A DNA stretch of 60,000 nucleotides from assembly GCF_030272615.1 (NCBI RefSeq), contig NC_081413.1, forward strand, positions 187,084,669 to 187,144,668. Reading direction: 5' to 3'. This document shows positions 45,126 through 58,108 of this stretch, in pieces. This DNA comes from Cryptomeria japonica (taxonomy: Eukaryota > Streptophyta > Pinopsida > Cupressales > Cupressaceae). Numbering within the stretch: position 1 is the first letter of the stretch; each line of letters opens with the position of its first letter. The notes under the pieces were generated by a model, which saw nothing but the letters and a program-made list of their open reading frames with translations, was not told the DNA's origin and did not search any database. The position numbers and the translations under genes are program-made.

Positions 45126-45128
45126 TAA

Positions 45129-46165
45129 ATATTTTCTTCGTCGGCTTCATCTTGTCATCAAATGCTTGTTGGCATTGAGCATCCCACTTAAACTTTGTAC
45201 CTTTTTTGAGAATATGTGTAAATGGTTGGTATTTATCTACAAGTTGAGTGATAAAGTGCTTGACAAATTGTAACTTTCCTCAGAGGCTGCACAAATTTTT
45301 TAATGTTTTAGGAGGAGGCATTTGTAAGATCACTTTGACCTTCTTGGGATCAACCTTTATACCATGCCTTGAAAGTATGAAGCCTAAGAGATTACTTGAT
45401 GTAACTCCAAACATGCTTTAGGATTGAGGCGTAGCTTATACTTAGCTAAGTGTTCAAAGATTTGGTCAAGGATAGATAGATGTTCTACTCTAGTTTTTTA
45501 TTTGCCTAGTATGTTATCCACATAATCCTCTAGTATTTTATACATAAGGTCATGGAATATTATTGTCATGGTGCATTGATATGTATCACTTGCATTCTTG
45601 AGACCAAAGGGAATGACCTAACAAAAAAAATGCCCCATAGAGTGGTGAACATTGTTTTGTGTTGATCATCTTCTATAATTTTTATTTGATTATACCCCAA
45701 AAAACTATCCATAAGGGAAATGATTTCATGTCCCACTGTCAAGTCAACAAGAATATCAATGTTGGGAAGTGGAAAATAATCTTTAGGATAGGCTTTGTTG
45801 AGATATTTGAAATTTGTATAGACTCAGATAGTCCCATTGGGTTTAGAAACAAGTACCATGTTAGAGATCCATTTTGAGTAATCAATTGGTCAGATGAACT
45901 TGACTTTTAACAATTTTTCCAACTCTGCTTTGACTGACAATGCAATTTGAAGATGCATCTTTTGGATATTTTGTTTGATAGGTTTGACATTCGGATCAAT
46001 AGCTGGGTGATACACTACAAGGTTAGGATTGAGCATAGGCATGTTTGCATAAGACCATGCGAAGTTGATGGGCCTCTTGCGGAGGATCTGGAAGAAAACT
46101 TGGAACTCTTCATCAAATAGGGTGGCTACCACATAAGTAATATGGAGATTTTCTTTAGTACCCAA
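45129..46165 (-). pseudogene. Reverse transcriptase remnant of element D
   Basis: The N-terminal part (45890-46165) is open: KRPINFAWSYANMPMLNPNL, QKMHLQIALSVKAELEKLL. Below it the RT continues in broken frames with FPLPNIDILVDLTVGHE and GYNQIKI. The catalytic motif reads YVDN (about 45513-45524) instead of YVDD, removing one metal-binding Asp. The segment ends at the composite insertion. Confidence 0.8.
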
Positions 46166-47006
46166 ATTGATTTCTCATGTCTCACCAATGAGGATCAGTG
46201 ATTTATCAAGAACCTGTATGTCGATGAGAGAAAGAGGGGATTTCTCATCTTTTGGTGCCTCAAAGAGGTTTTTGCCGGAAGTTACACCCTTTATTTTTTA
46301 GTTTTTAGGATCTATAGGTGCCTCAGAAAGGTTTTCACCAATAGACACTTGATCTTTTATTTTATTTATCACTTTTGCAGTTAAGGATCCCCTCTTCCCT
46401 AAAGTAGCCTTCAGGGTCTATCTTGTATACTTTATTTTGAACTAGATGATATTATGGTGCATACTTAGTTTCCCCCAAGAATTGTATGAGCGTCATATCA
46501 TTATGGAATGAATCAAAGTGTGCAAAAATTTGGCCCCAATCAATGAGTTTGGCATAGAGAAGTAGAAGGTCAATTAGGAGAATAGATGTGTCAAAAAAAG
46601 AGTGGATGTGCCAAAGGTTGAGGATCTATCCATATTGTCATATGCTTGTTTGATAACCTCCTCAGGTATGTCTTTGATATCAACCAAAATGTATTCATTG
46701 ATTTTCAGAAGTGTCTGTCGAAGTTGAGGCTTCATGAGAAGAATGTCAAAAACCAATCCCTTGATGATGAACATTAGGAACTAGGTCAACAAGTCTTCTA
46801 ATTCCATGTTCTTCTTGTCCTTATCCTCTACCTTGGTAATCCCATTTATTGGTAGCCAATTTGTGAGCTACTGGGTATTTCTCTTTGAAGGGATTTAGGT
46901 AGGTATTTCTCTAAAAAAGCCATTAGTTTATGTCTCCTCCTATAACCTCATGATTGAGTTCACCATGAGATTGGAATATAGTGGAACCACACATTCTGAC
47001 CACGGG
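46166..47006 (-). pseudogene. Protease-RT linker remnant of element D
   Basis: Broken frames include IDWGQIFAHFDSFHNDMTLI near 46500, matching the acidic linker before RT in element A. No clear G-patch is left. Confidence 0.5.
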
Positions 47007-47660
47007 TTATTTCTTCTTCTGTTGTTTGGTAGGTTTCCCATGAGTATAAGGATCTAAGGGTAATTTATCCACTGCAAGGTTTCCTTGTAAAGAATATTCA
47101 CCATAACTAGTGTTATTGATCTTGAGTTGGGAGAAAGTGGATGAGATAAAAGTTTTCTCCTTAGTAGTAGTGAGTATGGAATCAGGGTCAACAAATGAGG
47201 ACGATGAAGTGGCTTGTGGATTTCTAATGTTAATGCCTAGATAGTGATAAGAATATAGTGAAGATGCCTCAAGAGCACGATGGTACTTAAATGGTTGAGT
47301 GTCACCATGAATAGTGATTTCACAACCTTGATATGGAAATTTGAGGCATCGATGGTAAGTGGACGATACATCTTGCATGGCATGGATCCATGGGCAACCA
47401 AGGAGGATATTAAAGGGAAGATCAAGATCAACAATGTGCCAAAGCGTGTCTTGTGTTATTGGGCCCACCTGAATTGGGAGATTGATCATTCCTACTGAGC
47501 TTCTTTTAGCATTATCATATGCCTTGATAGTGATGCATTGATTGTAGAAATTCATGACAATGTACCCCACTTGCGTGACAAAATTTAATGTACAAAGATT
47601 AAGTGAAGAACCATTATCGATTAGAACTTACTTTACCTTGTAGTGTTTGATAATGGCCTC
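47007..47660 (-). pseudogene. Protease remnant of element D
   Basis: The active-site segment VLIDNGSSLNLCTL lies just upstream of the open stretch 47007-47570, which contains LPFNILLGCPWIHAMQDV and FPYQGCEITIHGD. The form is like element E (Asp-Asn-Gly). Frames before and after are broken. Confidence 0.75.
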
Positions 47661-48238
47661 AATATTAAGAAAGAGGATGTGATTAGGATCGCGAATCATA
47701 ACATTGGATTAGGTAAACTTGAGATGGTATTTGGTAGACAAATGTGCTAGCAAAGCCTAAATTGCGTAGGGTCTATGTTGCTAGGAACATGAGTCTCTTA
47801 CAATGCACAGGTGACACTCTCTTGATGAATAGGTGAGGCTTTTAGCAAATCTAAGATGTAGATTTATGAAGGGGTCTTTACTAAGTGATCAAGAATGTTG
47901 TATTGCATTGACACAAGAACCTAAGGTGCAGTAGGAGCCGAGGCCCCAAGGACTGTCATATGAGCTCTTTTGGTGGTTGTAGTACAATGAGTATTATCTC
48001 CTTTGATGTGAATCATGTTGACATGATCATTGGAATGAGTTATTCAACCTATCATACTACCATAATCAAATGGGACATTGTTGTAGTTGATGTTATTGGT
48101 TATATAAGATTTACCTACATTGGATGTACTAGCTTCTCCTTGATGCTTAGGAAGAGCATCTTTATACATACCTAGGTTTGCATTGTGTGACATTTTTGTA
48201 ATAGGGTCAAAATCAATTTTCCCTTGATCAATAAGATC

Positions 48239-49077
48239 TTAGACTAGATGCTTAAGTTTCATGCACTTGTTCATCGCATGACCCTTGACACAATGATAAG
48301 CATAATACTCATGTTCCTTATGCCTATCAAAATTATGTTTAGAATCATCAAATGGTATTTTTTGTGGATACAAGACCATATTATGCTGCTCCATGTGTTT
48401 GAAGATCAGATCTAAGGGTTTCCCCATGGGTGTAAATTGGCGTCTTCAGTTATTATAGCTTGTCTATCAAGGGGAAGCTTGATAAACGTTGATGGGATTT
48501 ATCTTATTGGTTTTCACATTTGATATATGTGTTTGAGGATTATGATAAGCCTGAGGTGGTAGATTGGAATGTATCATTGGTGATGGTTTGGTATATGATT
48601 GTTGTAGAGAATTGAAATGTGTTTGTGGGGGTGGTGGTTTTGCAGCTACAACCATTTGAATTATTTTCAAATTAATGACCCCACCTCCCAAAAAATTCTT
48701 GTTTTTAATCCAATACCTTTAATTGACACTATTAATTTTTTTAGAAGACTCTTTATAGAGTTTGATGATTTCTTCGTAAATAAAAGCATTTTCTACTAAC
48801 GATCCTTTTGATATGATATCTTTGAATGTGCTTGCATAGTTTAATTTAATATGATATGCAACCTTTAGGTGAATATTACTAATGAATATTGGAACCAATT
48901 GAGTATTGTGTAAGGAAAACGACCAGCAAGGGCTCTCCATCTTTGAATATAGTTAGGTACTTTCACCTCCCTTCTATCTGGTTTGACAAAGTTCATGCAT
49001 GGAAATGTCATTTTCCACATTGTAATGATAATGGGCCACAAATCTCCCTGGTAAATTTGTGAACATAGTAATAGCAC
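48239..49077 (-). pseudogene. Gag remnant of element D
   Basis: Short stretches in order: capsid end (PNYIQRWRALAGRFP), helical SFTFKDIISKG-like sequence, a Pro/Gln-rich spacer and the zinc-motif region with HCVKGHAMNKCMKLKHLV preceded by MGKPLDLIFKHME, matching element A's MGEPLESVFKKL. Several frameshifts separate them. Between 47661 and 48238 I see only fragments of the linker before protease. Confidence 0.65.
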
Positions 49078-50598
49078 CGAATGGAAACATGGAAAGCCAT
49101 TATAGAGATGGACAAATGTAGGAGATAATTATCGCAATATGCTACCCCTTGATAGGCCATATAGAATTATTTGATATGATGACATAGATCACTTTTCCCC
49201 TTGTATTTATCAATTTTTTGGTATTTCAAAGTGTTTGGGGAATTGCATTGATCTTATTGACTTGTCAAATGGATATGGGCAAAGCTGATCGAATTTTAAA
49301 ACTCAATTGGAGTTACTGCCTTGTAAAGTTTTGAGAGTTGCCTTCATTTCCTCCCATTCAATATTGACTCAAAATAGTTTAGGAGATGGTGTAGTTGGTT
49401 AATAAAGTGGTGTTTGATATTTTATTTGAGGTGGATGAACATAATTTGATTATTGTGGTGGGTATTGTATCAGCATAAAATAGTTAGTAAAGTTAATCAA
49501 TATAAAAAAAAAAACCATTTCAAGTATAAATGAGAAACATGAACATAAAGAAAGACTTCACTCATGATACTTCCTATACCATTTTGGTCTTCCTTGTCTT
49601 CCTCATCTCCATGAACCACATTGCTTTGAGGTTGTCAAATGAAGAGTGGGAGATTGAGTAGGGTTAAGTATGGAATGCTCTCACTTGCATAACAAGCTAA
49701 GTGTGGATGAATGGATGTAAATTATGATTTGGATATGATGAGGGATTATGATAATGCAATTATAAGTGGATAAAAATCCAGCATGAGGATGCATAAAAAA
49801 AAGTGGATAAAAGGCTAGCATGAGGATTTATAAAAAGTCCATCTTTTGATATGAGACAAGGGCTTCAATTCATAGAGTTGAAGGCTTGAAAACCAATGGT
49901 CGAGATTGAAGATTGATCAAGGGCTTAGAATGAAAGGGAATATGGTCCTAGGTTTTAAGGATTATCCTTGTGACAAGTGTCACAAGGAGAAGTGGGTGCA
50001 AGAGTAAGTGTGCTCACAAATGTGTGAGAAAATCTTGGGAAGTCGAAGAGGTGACAAGTGGAAATACTTGTGGAAAGGTGTAAGGGCTAGTGGAAGAGAG
50101 TTTATGACACACAGGCCAAAAGGGGAAAGAGTAGAGTGGCTCTATGGGGAAGAGCATCCTTACACATGTGTGAGAACCCCTTGGTAAAAGGTGATGTGGA
50201 CATGTGAAGTGACTTGTGTGTCAAATGTAGAGTCACATGTGGGTTTGGGTAGATGCGTAGTATTTTGAATTTGAATAAATACTAACATTGGTTAGGCTTT
50301 GGATTAATTAGGATAATGAGGGGATTAAATTATAGGTTTGTAGGAATCACTAAATTAGCCTAATTAATCATGGATTAATTTAACTAATTAGAGTTAGGGA
50401 TAAAAATGGAATATTCTATAAAGGTGAGTTTGATTTATTGAAATAAATCAATATTTTAGAGCAATGGAAAGGAGATATTAATTAAATATAATTTAATTAA
50501 TTAGAAGGTAATGGTGGGCTAATATGATTAATTAAATTAATCATGTGATACAGACAAAATTAATTAAATATTAATTTAGTCAATTTTAAGTGTCTAAA
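49078..50598 (-). repeat. Element D leader and LTR; also the 3' LTR of D2
   Basis: No genes. The last 330 bp are AT-rich with TTAATTAAATTAATC units and end AAGTGTCTAAA, equivalent to element A's LTR end. The inner LTR boundary is not determinable here. Confidence 0.6.
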
Positions 50599-52379
50599 TT
50601 TTCCCCTCTTTGACGTAGCATCATGAAGTGATGTTATGTCAAAGAAGAATAAAATCTAGTGGATAGAAAAGGATAGGGACTAGTAGCATGATGCCCCAGC
50701 CACTGGTGGGTTGAGGAAGGATGACGTGGAAACCGTAGTATGCCCCATCAAGAGGACATGTGGGTTAAGAACACCTGTGTGCTCTTGAAATGGATAGGAC
50801 AATAAGATGAAAGGTAAAAAAATGGGGGGAAAGTGAATAAATTGAAGCCTCTTGGTGAAAAGGGTAGATGGAATGAAAGAGTATATGTGGTGGAGAGGAT
50901 GGGATTTTTGTTATGCATTATGTAGAAAGAAATCCTAGGTTTGATTTTGCAAAGGATTACCGACATTACGGATTATTATAGGAATCAGAATGTAATGAAT
51001 ATCCAATGCGTGGACTGGACTCATAGACAATAAGTTATCTCAATGTACACAAGTTCACAAATACCCATGATGGTTAAATGCGAGACTTGTTGTATCATAC
51101 AAAAGAAACCACAAACACACCATACCACAAAAACTATGCCCCAATGTACACCAACCTAGATGTAACAAGATATAGGAAGATCAAAGCAACCATAAATAGG
51201 TATAAGCCTAGGACAAAAAATAAAATCAAAGGAAAAAGATCATTCAAGCAAATGACTCATGTGGTCAACAAGCATCTCTTGCCAAGAGTAGAACATGGAT
51301 TTGGATAAGCTGCTAGTCATGGGAAGGTTTCATCCCAATGGACACTGATGACAAGATAGGTTGATGATAGGAAATATATTAAGCTGACCGGGAGAGACGT
51401 TAGTCAAGAGGATCTCTGCTCTGATTTGGTTAACACATTGTGGATAGGTGTTTGAATTATGCGTGAGTCTAGGACAAGCTCAAATGGATGGGAAAAATCT
51501 CAGATTGATGGGAAAGATCAGTTTGATGGGAATATATGTATTCACAATAGTGAATTAGGTCATCATCGCAAGGTAGAAGGAGGTGGTATGTGATGGTGAG
51601 CGAAAAAGAAGAATGATAAGCCAGTGCATACCCTTAGCTCATGCAGGAGATGTTATTCAAATGAAATGTTGTGATGCCTTTGATTGATGTTGTTCAATAT
51701 AGTTTCGGTGTAGTCCAAAGCGATTTGTTGAATTGCCTCAGTTTTAGTCAAAGCGTAACAGTTGATGCCATTTGGTCGCTCGAATAGGATAAAGTCTGGG
51801 TAATTGAGTCAAAGTGACCTATTGAGACTTAGACAATTGATTGAATTTCCCAATGAAGTCAAGGTATCTGAGTCAAATTACCCATTGAGACTTAGATAAT
51901 TGATGTAATTGAATGTTTGGATTGTGTGTGATTGGTTGACCAATTGACAGTTGGGTTTAAAAGGCAACCACAACAACTTGTGGTTGTGTACAGGATGACC
52001 TAGATGGAAGAGGCTACATATCTCGTCATGTTAGAGATGAACTAGAATATATGTCACTTGATTAGGGGATTGAATACAATGCAGAGTATGTAGTGATGAT
52101 GATCTAGATAGGGAGGGTGAGGGGGGGCTAGGTATGTATGAATGATATGCAGCGATATAGATTTATGGATGGATGAAATGCAATGGTAGGATATGTTCTA
52201 GTCTTGACTGAGATATTGGAAACCAAGGTTGAGAGTTACACCTATTACAGAAAAGGAATACTCCCCTCCATTCTGGTTCACATATTGATGGTCGAGGTAT
52301 ACGTTGTAGTCAATAAGCCATAGTGATCCATGACTTTGTATTTTTGCATAGGATCTCGAATCTTAGTGAACTTCCCACG
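50599..52379 (-). mobile_element. D2: 3' internal region of a second A/D-type element
   Basis: Directly right of the LTR end are the polypurine tract (50599-50613) and stem-loop (50608-50644) seen in element A, then sequence resembling element A 150-330 (ATGCCCCAGC, TATGCCCC). From about 51020 it resembles element D near 39300. No PMD-like frame and no other gene. It ends near 52380, where element E seems to begin. Confidence 0.55.
50608..50644. other. Stem-loop beside the D2 polypurine tract
   Basis: The arms CTTTGACGTAGCATCA and TGATGTTATGTCAAAG pair over 16 positions with two G-T pairs, around loop TGAAG. It is equivalent to 124-159 but with different arm sequence. Confidence 0.7.
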
Positions 52380-54693
52380 TAGACACCATTAGTATTTTCC
52401 CTAGAAATTCATTGGAACAATTTGCAAACAAGAAATTAAAGAAAAGATACCATGAACCATCCTGACCACTCTAATCACTTGTTGATATCCTGGAGTAGTA
52501 TTGGAACGTGATATAAATAAGTAAAACACAATAACAGTATTAAAATTCAAACAACCAAATAATTTTCTGGCTAAAAGATGTGTCATCAATTCTTGATTGA
52601 AGGAAGGATGCATCCTTGTTAAGACACTCATAGGATAGTCATTTTTTATTTTTCTACAATTGGGGCTAAAACGAACAATTGCATATTTTTCTATCTTGGG
52701 CTAAAAAAAACAATCCATTTATCATTTTGGGATTTAGAAAGAACTCACACTTGTATCTTGAAAAGTAGTAAAAAGAACATGACACTTTTTGTTCTTTATT
52801 TCAAGCAAATTGAGCTTTTAGTTTTATGCTTTCTTACAAATGGTAAAAAGAACAATTACATTTTTTGATGATTGCATAAAAAGAATCTTCATGCATGCTT
52901 AACAATTACAAACTCACATTTTTCTATGAAGGACTAAAAAGAACTAGTGTCTTTTGTGTTTGGCACACTTGTGCAAATTTGTAGAGTGGTCCCAATTCTA
53001 ACACACACTATCCTCTCCCTTGGCTCTCTTGGTCTTAGGTGCAAGAGAAAATTGTTAGTAACACTCAATTTTTTTTTTTAAGAGAGATCTACCAAGGGAC
53101 ACATACACCCTTGGGACAACCTTGAGCAATAAATCCTTCTAGCCACTATAGAAATCAAGTGAGAGATAAATTTGTAGCCTTAGGTGTATATGTTCCTACA
53201 GTGTAGCTTGCCAAAAGGACATATGGGCCCCATGGTGAGTTACTAGAATCTTAAGTGAGTAAATGTAGAATGAACTTACATCTAAAGACATCGAAGATTA
53301 CTAAACACTTCTTATTATAGAAGCCCACCCGTTCTATTGATTAAGGATATTTGTGAAAAGTTCAGTGCAAGAGCATAGAAGGTTTTGCTCCCAAGACACT
53401 CACCATACATATTTCCTTGAGTAGAAACAAGGCTTTTTGAAAAGCTACTTGTAGCTTGATGAAAGTGGTGAATCCCCCATCATAGGGACCACCTATCTGT
53501 TATGCTTGTGCAAGACTTAGTATATCACATCCTTACCTATAATGGTAGGATACATAAGGTATGTAGTACCAGAGTTGACGAAATATCAAGTTATGGGTTG
53601 AAAATATCGCAATTGGCTAATTATTTAGGGATAAAAAGTGTTTGAGTTGTCTTCGTCTTGTTTCATACTAGTGGAAATTTGGGCCGACTTTAGGCCTATG
53701 AACATACACTCATTATTAGGGTTAAAAAGTTAATGAATGGGTTGATTTAGACCCACACTTTTTGTGCCATTTTTGAAAGGGCAAGAATATGTGCTTATGT
53801 GCTTGATGTGTTTTTCTTTTCAAAGGAATCAAACATTTGAAACAAGTTACACCCCAACAATGATTTAATCAAACACAACAAACATTCTTGAAAAATCCAT
53901 CAATGCTTCATGTTTGGAAATCTCTCAAACACGCCAAGAAGTCAATTTATTGAAAAACCAAAAAGAAGCAAAGTGAAAAGAAAACCCAAAATAAAAGAAG
54001 CTTCGTGTACAAGAACCGCAAGCTTTTGTTGAAACATCACACTTTCATCCATCAATATCCCGATTTTAATCACGGTTTTACTGACGACTTTGAATTACTA
54101 CATCATACATTCCACAACCTGCAATCACTTATTAGAGATTCCTAGGTTCACATAATCCTCCCACATTTCCTTCTATCTTTCTCACTTCAAAATCATTTCC
54201 AAAATCAATCATCAAATTCATAGTCCCTTAGTAGAAATTCCAAGGTTCACATTCATTCCAAAGCTCACAATCCAAACATCAAAAATCCATTCAACTCTCA
54301 ACATAAATAGGTATTGTCCTTAGTTCTTTTAGATATTGCTTATCATACCAACAAAATTACTTTCTAGTGTGTCTCTACATCTAGGATCAATAATCCTAAG
54401 GGACCTTACTAAGCATCATAGATAGGTTAAAACTAGTTCATGAGTGCATCCTCTCATTACTAGGTAGCTTGGGATTGTAACAACACAAACCTGGCTACAC
54501 CTCATCTTAGAATTGTTAAAACATCAAACAAGCAAATCTAAAGAGGAATTTATTGATACCCAACCTTTAGTGTAGGAGATCAAATATCCACAAACACTTA
54601 AAACTCATCATCATCATCATAAAATCTTAGAACTATAAGAACGGATCACCCATCCACTTTTTCATTCATCTCATTCTCAAAACACACTTCAAC
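52380..54693 (+). other. Element E 5' LTR and leader region
   Basis: No coding sequence recognised. It includes poly-T and poly-A runs and CCCCCATCATAGGGACC near 53475, comparable to the leader of element A around 13600. No primer site identified. Confidence 0.45.
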
Positions 54694-56290
54694 TTGGCTG
54701 AGACTAGAGCTCAATATCAACGATGCAAACAAAGTGAAATGTACCCAGAATCAGAAGAGGATGAAGAACTCAACAATCCCTTCCATCATGATGAATTTTT
54801 AGGGGGACAAGGCCCAAATTCTCCCACATAAGAGGAAATCAAGCAAGCAACACATAACCCACGATTTAATAAAATCTTTGATGATATTCTTAGAGGGAAT
54901 TTTGATGCTCATTTCCTAAGACTTGCTCAAGAGGGTGCAAGACTCCCTTTAAATTTTGACTAATCACAAATTTGAGAAACACCAGATCAAGCCCAAAATA
55001 GTCACCAAAATGAGAGAAGACAACAAAATATGCACAATTACGATGACACCTATCACCAAAGGAACAATCCACCTCCTCCCATAGAAATGGATATGTTGAG
55101 ACAACAAATACAAGACCTCTTACAAGAAGTCAATTTAGGAAGGCTTCACAAACAACACACTCTCGAAGATATTTATCCCTATCCATTTGATAGGAACATG
55201 ATCATGCCTCCTTTCCCACGTAATTTTGAAACACTAAAATTTGATAAATACAAAGGGAAAGGAGATCCAAGGTACCATGTGAGAGAATTTTACTCTACAT
55301 GCTTAGAGGTAGCATATGATGAAACATATTTAATGTGCCTTTTGCCTCAAAGTTTAGGTAGATCAACCATGCAATGGTTTTCACGCTTGCGTGGAGGAAT
55401 AAGGACATTTGAGGACCTAGTATAAAAAATTATCACTCATCATTCACATAACATAGAATGTGATGTCTCCATGGCTAATCTATGCAATACAAAACAAAAT
55501 AATGGAGAATTATTCTCAAAATTCTTGCAAAGATGGAAACACCTTTCTAGTTGACGTTCCTTTCCCATTACCAAAGAACAATTAGTTGAAATTTTTATTT
55601 CAAACTTAAATGAGGAAATGGAATTTTACGTAGAAGTCAAATGTTCAAACTCTTTCAAGGATGTGATAGCCCAAGGACTTAAAATCAAGAAAGCCCTTAT
55701 CAAGAAGGGACCTATCAAAATTTACAAGGACAATAAGGATGGTCCACAACCAACCTACAATAGTGATAAACCCAAATTTTGGTCCAAAAAAAAACAAACT
55801 TGTTAACAATGGTATGGTAGATGCAAGAACTGTCAAAATTGCCCAACCCATAGTTAAAATTGCGGGATGAATAAATAATCGTAACAACCACAATATAAAT
55901 CAAGTTCATCCCCCTAACAATCAAAACAATCAACCTTCCAACACATTGCAAGAGGCACCTAAAAAACATGTACTCTAGCTACAAACCCAATCGAACATAT
56001 AAACCCTTGGGAGAACCTCTTGAAGTGGTATTATGACAACTTCTATCTTCCAATCTTATCACGTTGCCTAGAACGTCAGATTATGAACCTCAAGGTAAAC
56101 CTCCATGGTGGAGGGATGATGAGTATTGTGAATTTCACAAAGGAAAGGGTCATAAGACAAATAATTGTCATCAACTAAAGGACATTGTTCAAGACCTCAT
56201 TGATCGAGGTAATATAGAAGTTGATGGTCACAATGCAAAAAATTCCAACACGGATCACACCATGTTCAAGAATCCACTCCCATCGAGGTA
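54694..56290 (+). pseudogene. Gag of element E
   Basis: The frame starts near 54694 (TTG where an ATG might be expected). It shows an acidic N-terminus, then LEDIYPYPFDRNMIMPPFP, KFDKYKGKGDPRYHVREF and TMQWFSRLRGGI (capsid), and the zinc motif CEFHKGKGHKTNNC at about 56125-56170. Stops occur at 55423 and elsewhere, with frame changes near 55950 and 56285. Domain order and spacing match element A. Confidence 0.82.
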
Positions 56291-56299
56291 AGAACCAAG

Positions 56300-57223
56300 A
56301 TAACATGATAGACTATACACACACAACATATACCTATACTATTAATAATTTTTTTGATACCAATGAACAAGTTGCTACCATTACCATCAAAGGAAAAGAT
56401 CTTGCATGCAATGTTGTTACCCACCGTATTAAACTTGTCTTACCAGGAGCACCATCAAAAGCAGCATACATGCCCAAACATTATAGTCTTGTTGATCAAC
56501 TAGATAAAACTCTTGCATTCATTTCCATACTAGAGTTATTGCGCCTATCACCCTCACACAAAACTATCTTGGACCAAGCTCTCCAAAAAGTGTCAGTTCC
56601 ATTCAACCTAAACATAGATCAATTTCAAGCCATGGTTGAAAGTCTCAAATCACCACCATGTCTCACTTTCAAGTTGAGAGTGATGATGTATCCTTTCAAC
56701 AGCCACATAATGCCCCTCTACACATTGAGGGATTCATACATCAACATAGAATCAAGCAAGTATTGATTGACAATGGAGTTGGTCTTAACATTTGCACCTT
56801 GCAAATGATTACAACATTGGGACATTTTGAAGGAGCAGTAGACAAAAGAAGATCACCATCAAGGCCTATGATGATGTTGAACGTTCCTCAAAAGGGAGCG
56901 TCACTTTACCAGTAAGGGTGGGACCTGTGGTGAAGGATGTGGTTTGCCAAGTCCTAGACCTCCCTCTTCCATACAATCTCCTATTAGGTAGACCATGGAT
57001 TTATGCCATGCAAGAAATACCATCCACTTACCATCAATGCATCAAATTTACACATAATGGAGTAGAGATTACTATCCTTGGTGATGCCAACCCATTCGCC
57101 TTTTTTCATAATATAAGGCATCAACCTGATATCACAGTACCTAGCAATAGAGAAGCCACTACCTCATCATCCTACATCCACCCAACAAATTTCTCCAGTA
57201 CATCGATCCCTACACCCAAATAG
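56300..57223 (+). pseudogene. Protease of element E
   Basis: The conserved linker FISILELLRLSPSHKTILD precedes the protease. The active site is VLIDNGVGLNICTL at about 56760 and the C-terminal motif LPYNLLLGRPWIYAM at about 56970-57010. Frame changes near 56680 and 56870 break the coding sequence. Asp-Asn-Gly at the active site is shared with element D. Confidence 0.82.
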
Positions 57224-58108
57224 GAGAAGTTGAAAATGAAAGTAAAGGATGAAGGCCCAGGAGAATATAGTATTAGCCAACTTTTTTGTATTGGCCAACT
57301 GCCCCTCTCACCTAGGACTCATGGAAAGCCATAAATTTTACTCAAGACCCCTGTTATGGCCCATACCGGTACACTTGATGGATTCATCCCAGGAAAATCA
57401 CAAGAATAGGAAAATACTAATGAAGACTTGGCAGGATGGATCTACAGAGACCCTTCTAATATAACTAGACAATAGGTTAGGATCCCTATAGAGAGGTATG
57501 GTAAAGGTTTTAACCTAATGCAAAAGATGGGCTATGATGGCCATAGTGCATTGGGATGCCACAAACAAGGTGTACAATAACCATTACAACCACAAGATAC
57601 AACTAGACTCGGATTCAACCATGGTTCGGGAGGCTCTCCTAAGCTTAGAATTCTCGACAAACAAAAGATCACTTCTAAGATCACCCCTTCTAGAAGCAGG
57701 ACAATATCTATTGCAAATTACCTTACAAAATCTAAAAATCAAAGTCATGCTAGCACCTCTCACTCATCGAATGCACGAACACCAAACATGCAAAGGGATG
57801 CACAAAGGTCAATCACTTCCATAGTGCCACTTCTATCCATTTCAGATACTCAAGCAACATCAATAACCCCATTAGATAAAACCCCTACAGTAGTTGTCGA
57901 CAAACCTTTCACATCAGCAGACATCCCTATAACATATAGTGATAGAGTCCTACCAAGTGACTCTGAGACAGATTCACATGAATACGAGTGAGATTCTTCA
58001 TTTTCACAATCATCTGATGGGGACACTTTTGAGGTTAAGAAAGCTAAAGGAGATGCATTTATTAAAACCTTTTGGGATTCAGATCCTGAAGATTCTTCAA
58101 AAATAAGT
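57224..58108 (+). pseudogene. G-patch and linker of element E
   Basis: YGKGFNLMQKMGYDGHSALG at 57497-57556 matches the G-patch of element A. The rest is an acidic Ser/Asp-rich linker. Late protease, part of the linker and RT are in one frame, unlike element A. Confidence 0.6.

Larger units (their letters stand above)
42680..45128. mobile_element. Composite insertion in element D (chromovirus, solo LTR, copia)
   Basis: Element D RT/RNase H sequence stops near 45128 (KFKWDAQCQQAFDD on the minus strand) and resumes near 42680. In between lie a plus-strand chromovirus fragment in two parts, an LTR-like block dividing it and a minus-strand copia fragment. AATATTTT occurs at both edges, possibly a target duplication or microhomology. 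No single element explains the block. Confidence 0.6.
38910..50598 (-). mobile_element. Element D: old A-like Tat element, split by element B and a composite patch
   Basis: Minus-strand order from the right is gag (about 48239-49077), protease, RT, RNase H, archaeal-type RNase H and integrase (40959-41411). Protein similarity to element A runs throughout. Frames are broken many times and several catalytic residues are changed. The left part, with any 3' LTR, lies beyond element B outside the window. The right end (about 50598) has the A-type AT-rich LTR terminus TTTTAAGTGTCTAAA. Confidence 0.8.

Noticed and set aside
52380-52400. Firm 5' LTR start for element E at TAGACACC
   Set aside because: Only eight bases match the A-type LTR start and the TG is changed; no sister LTR is in the window, so it is kept only as a weak boundary.
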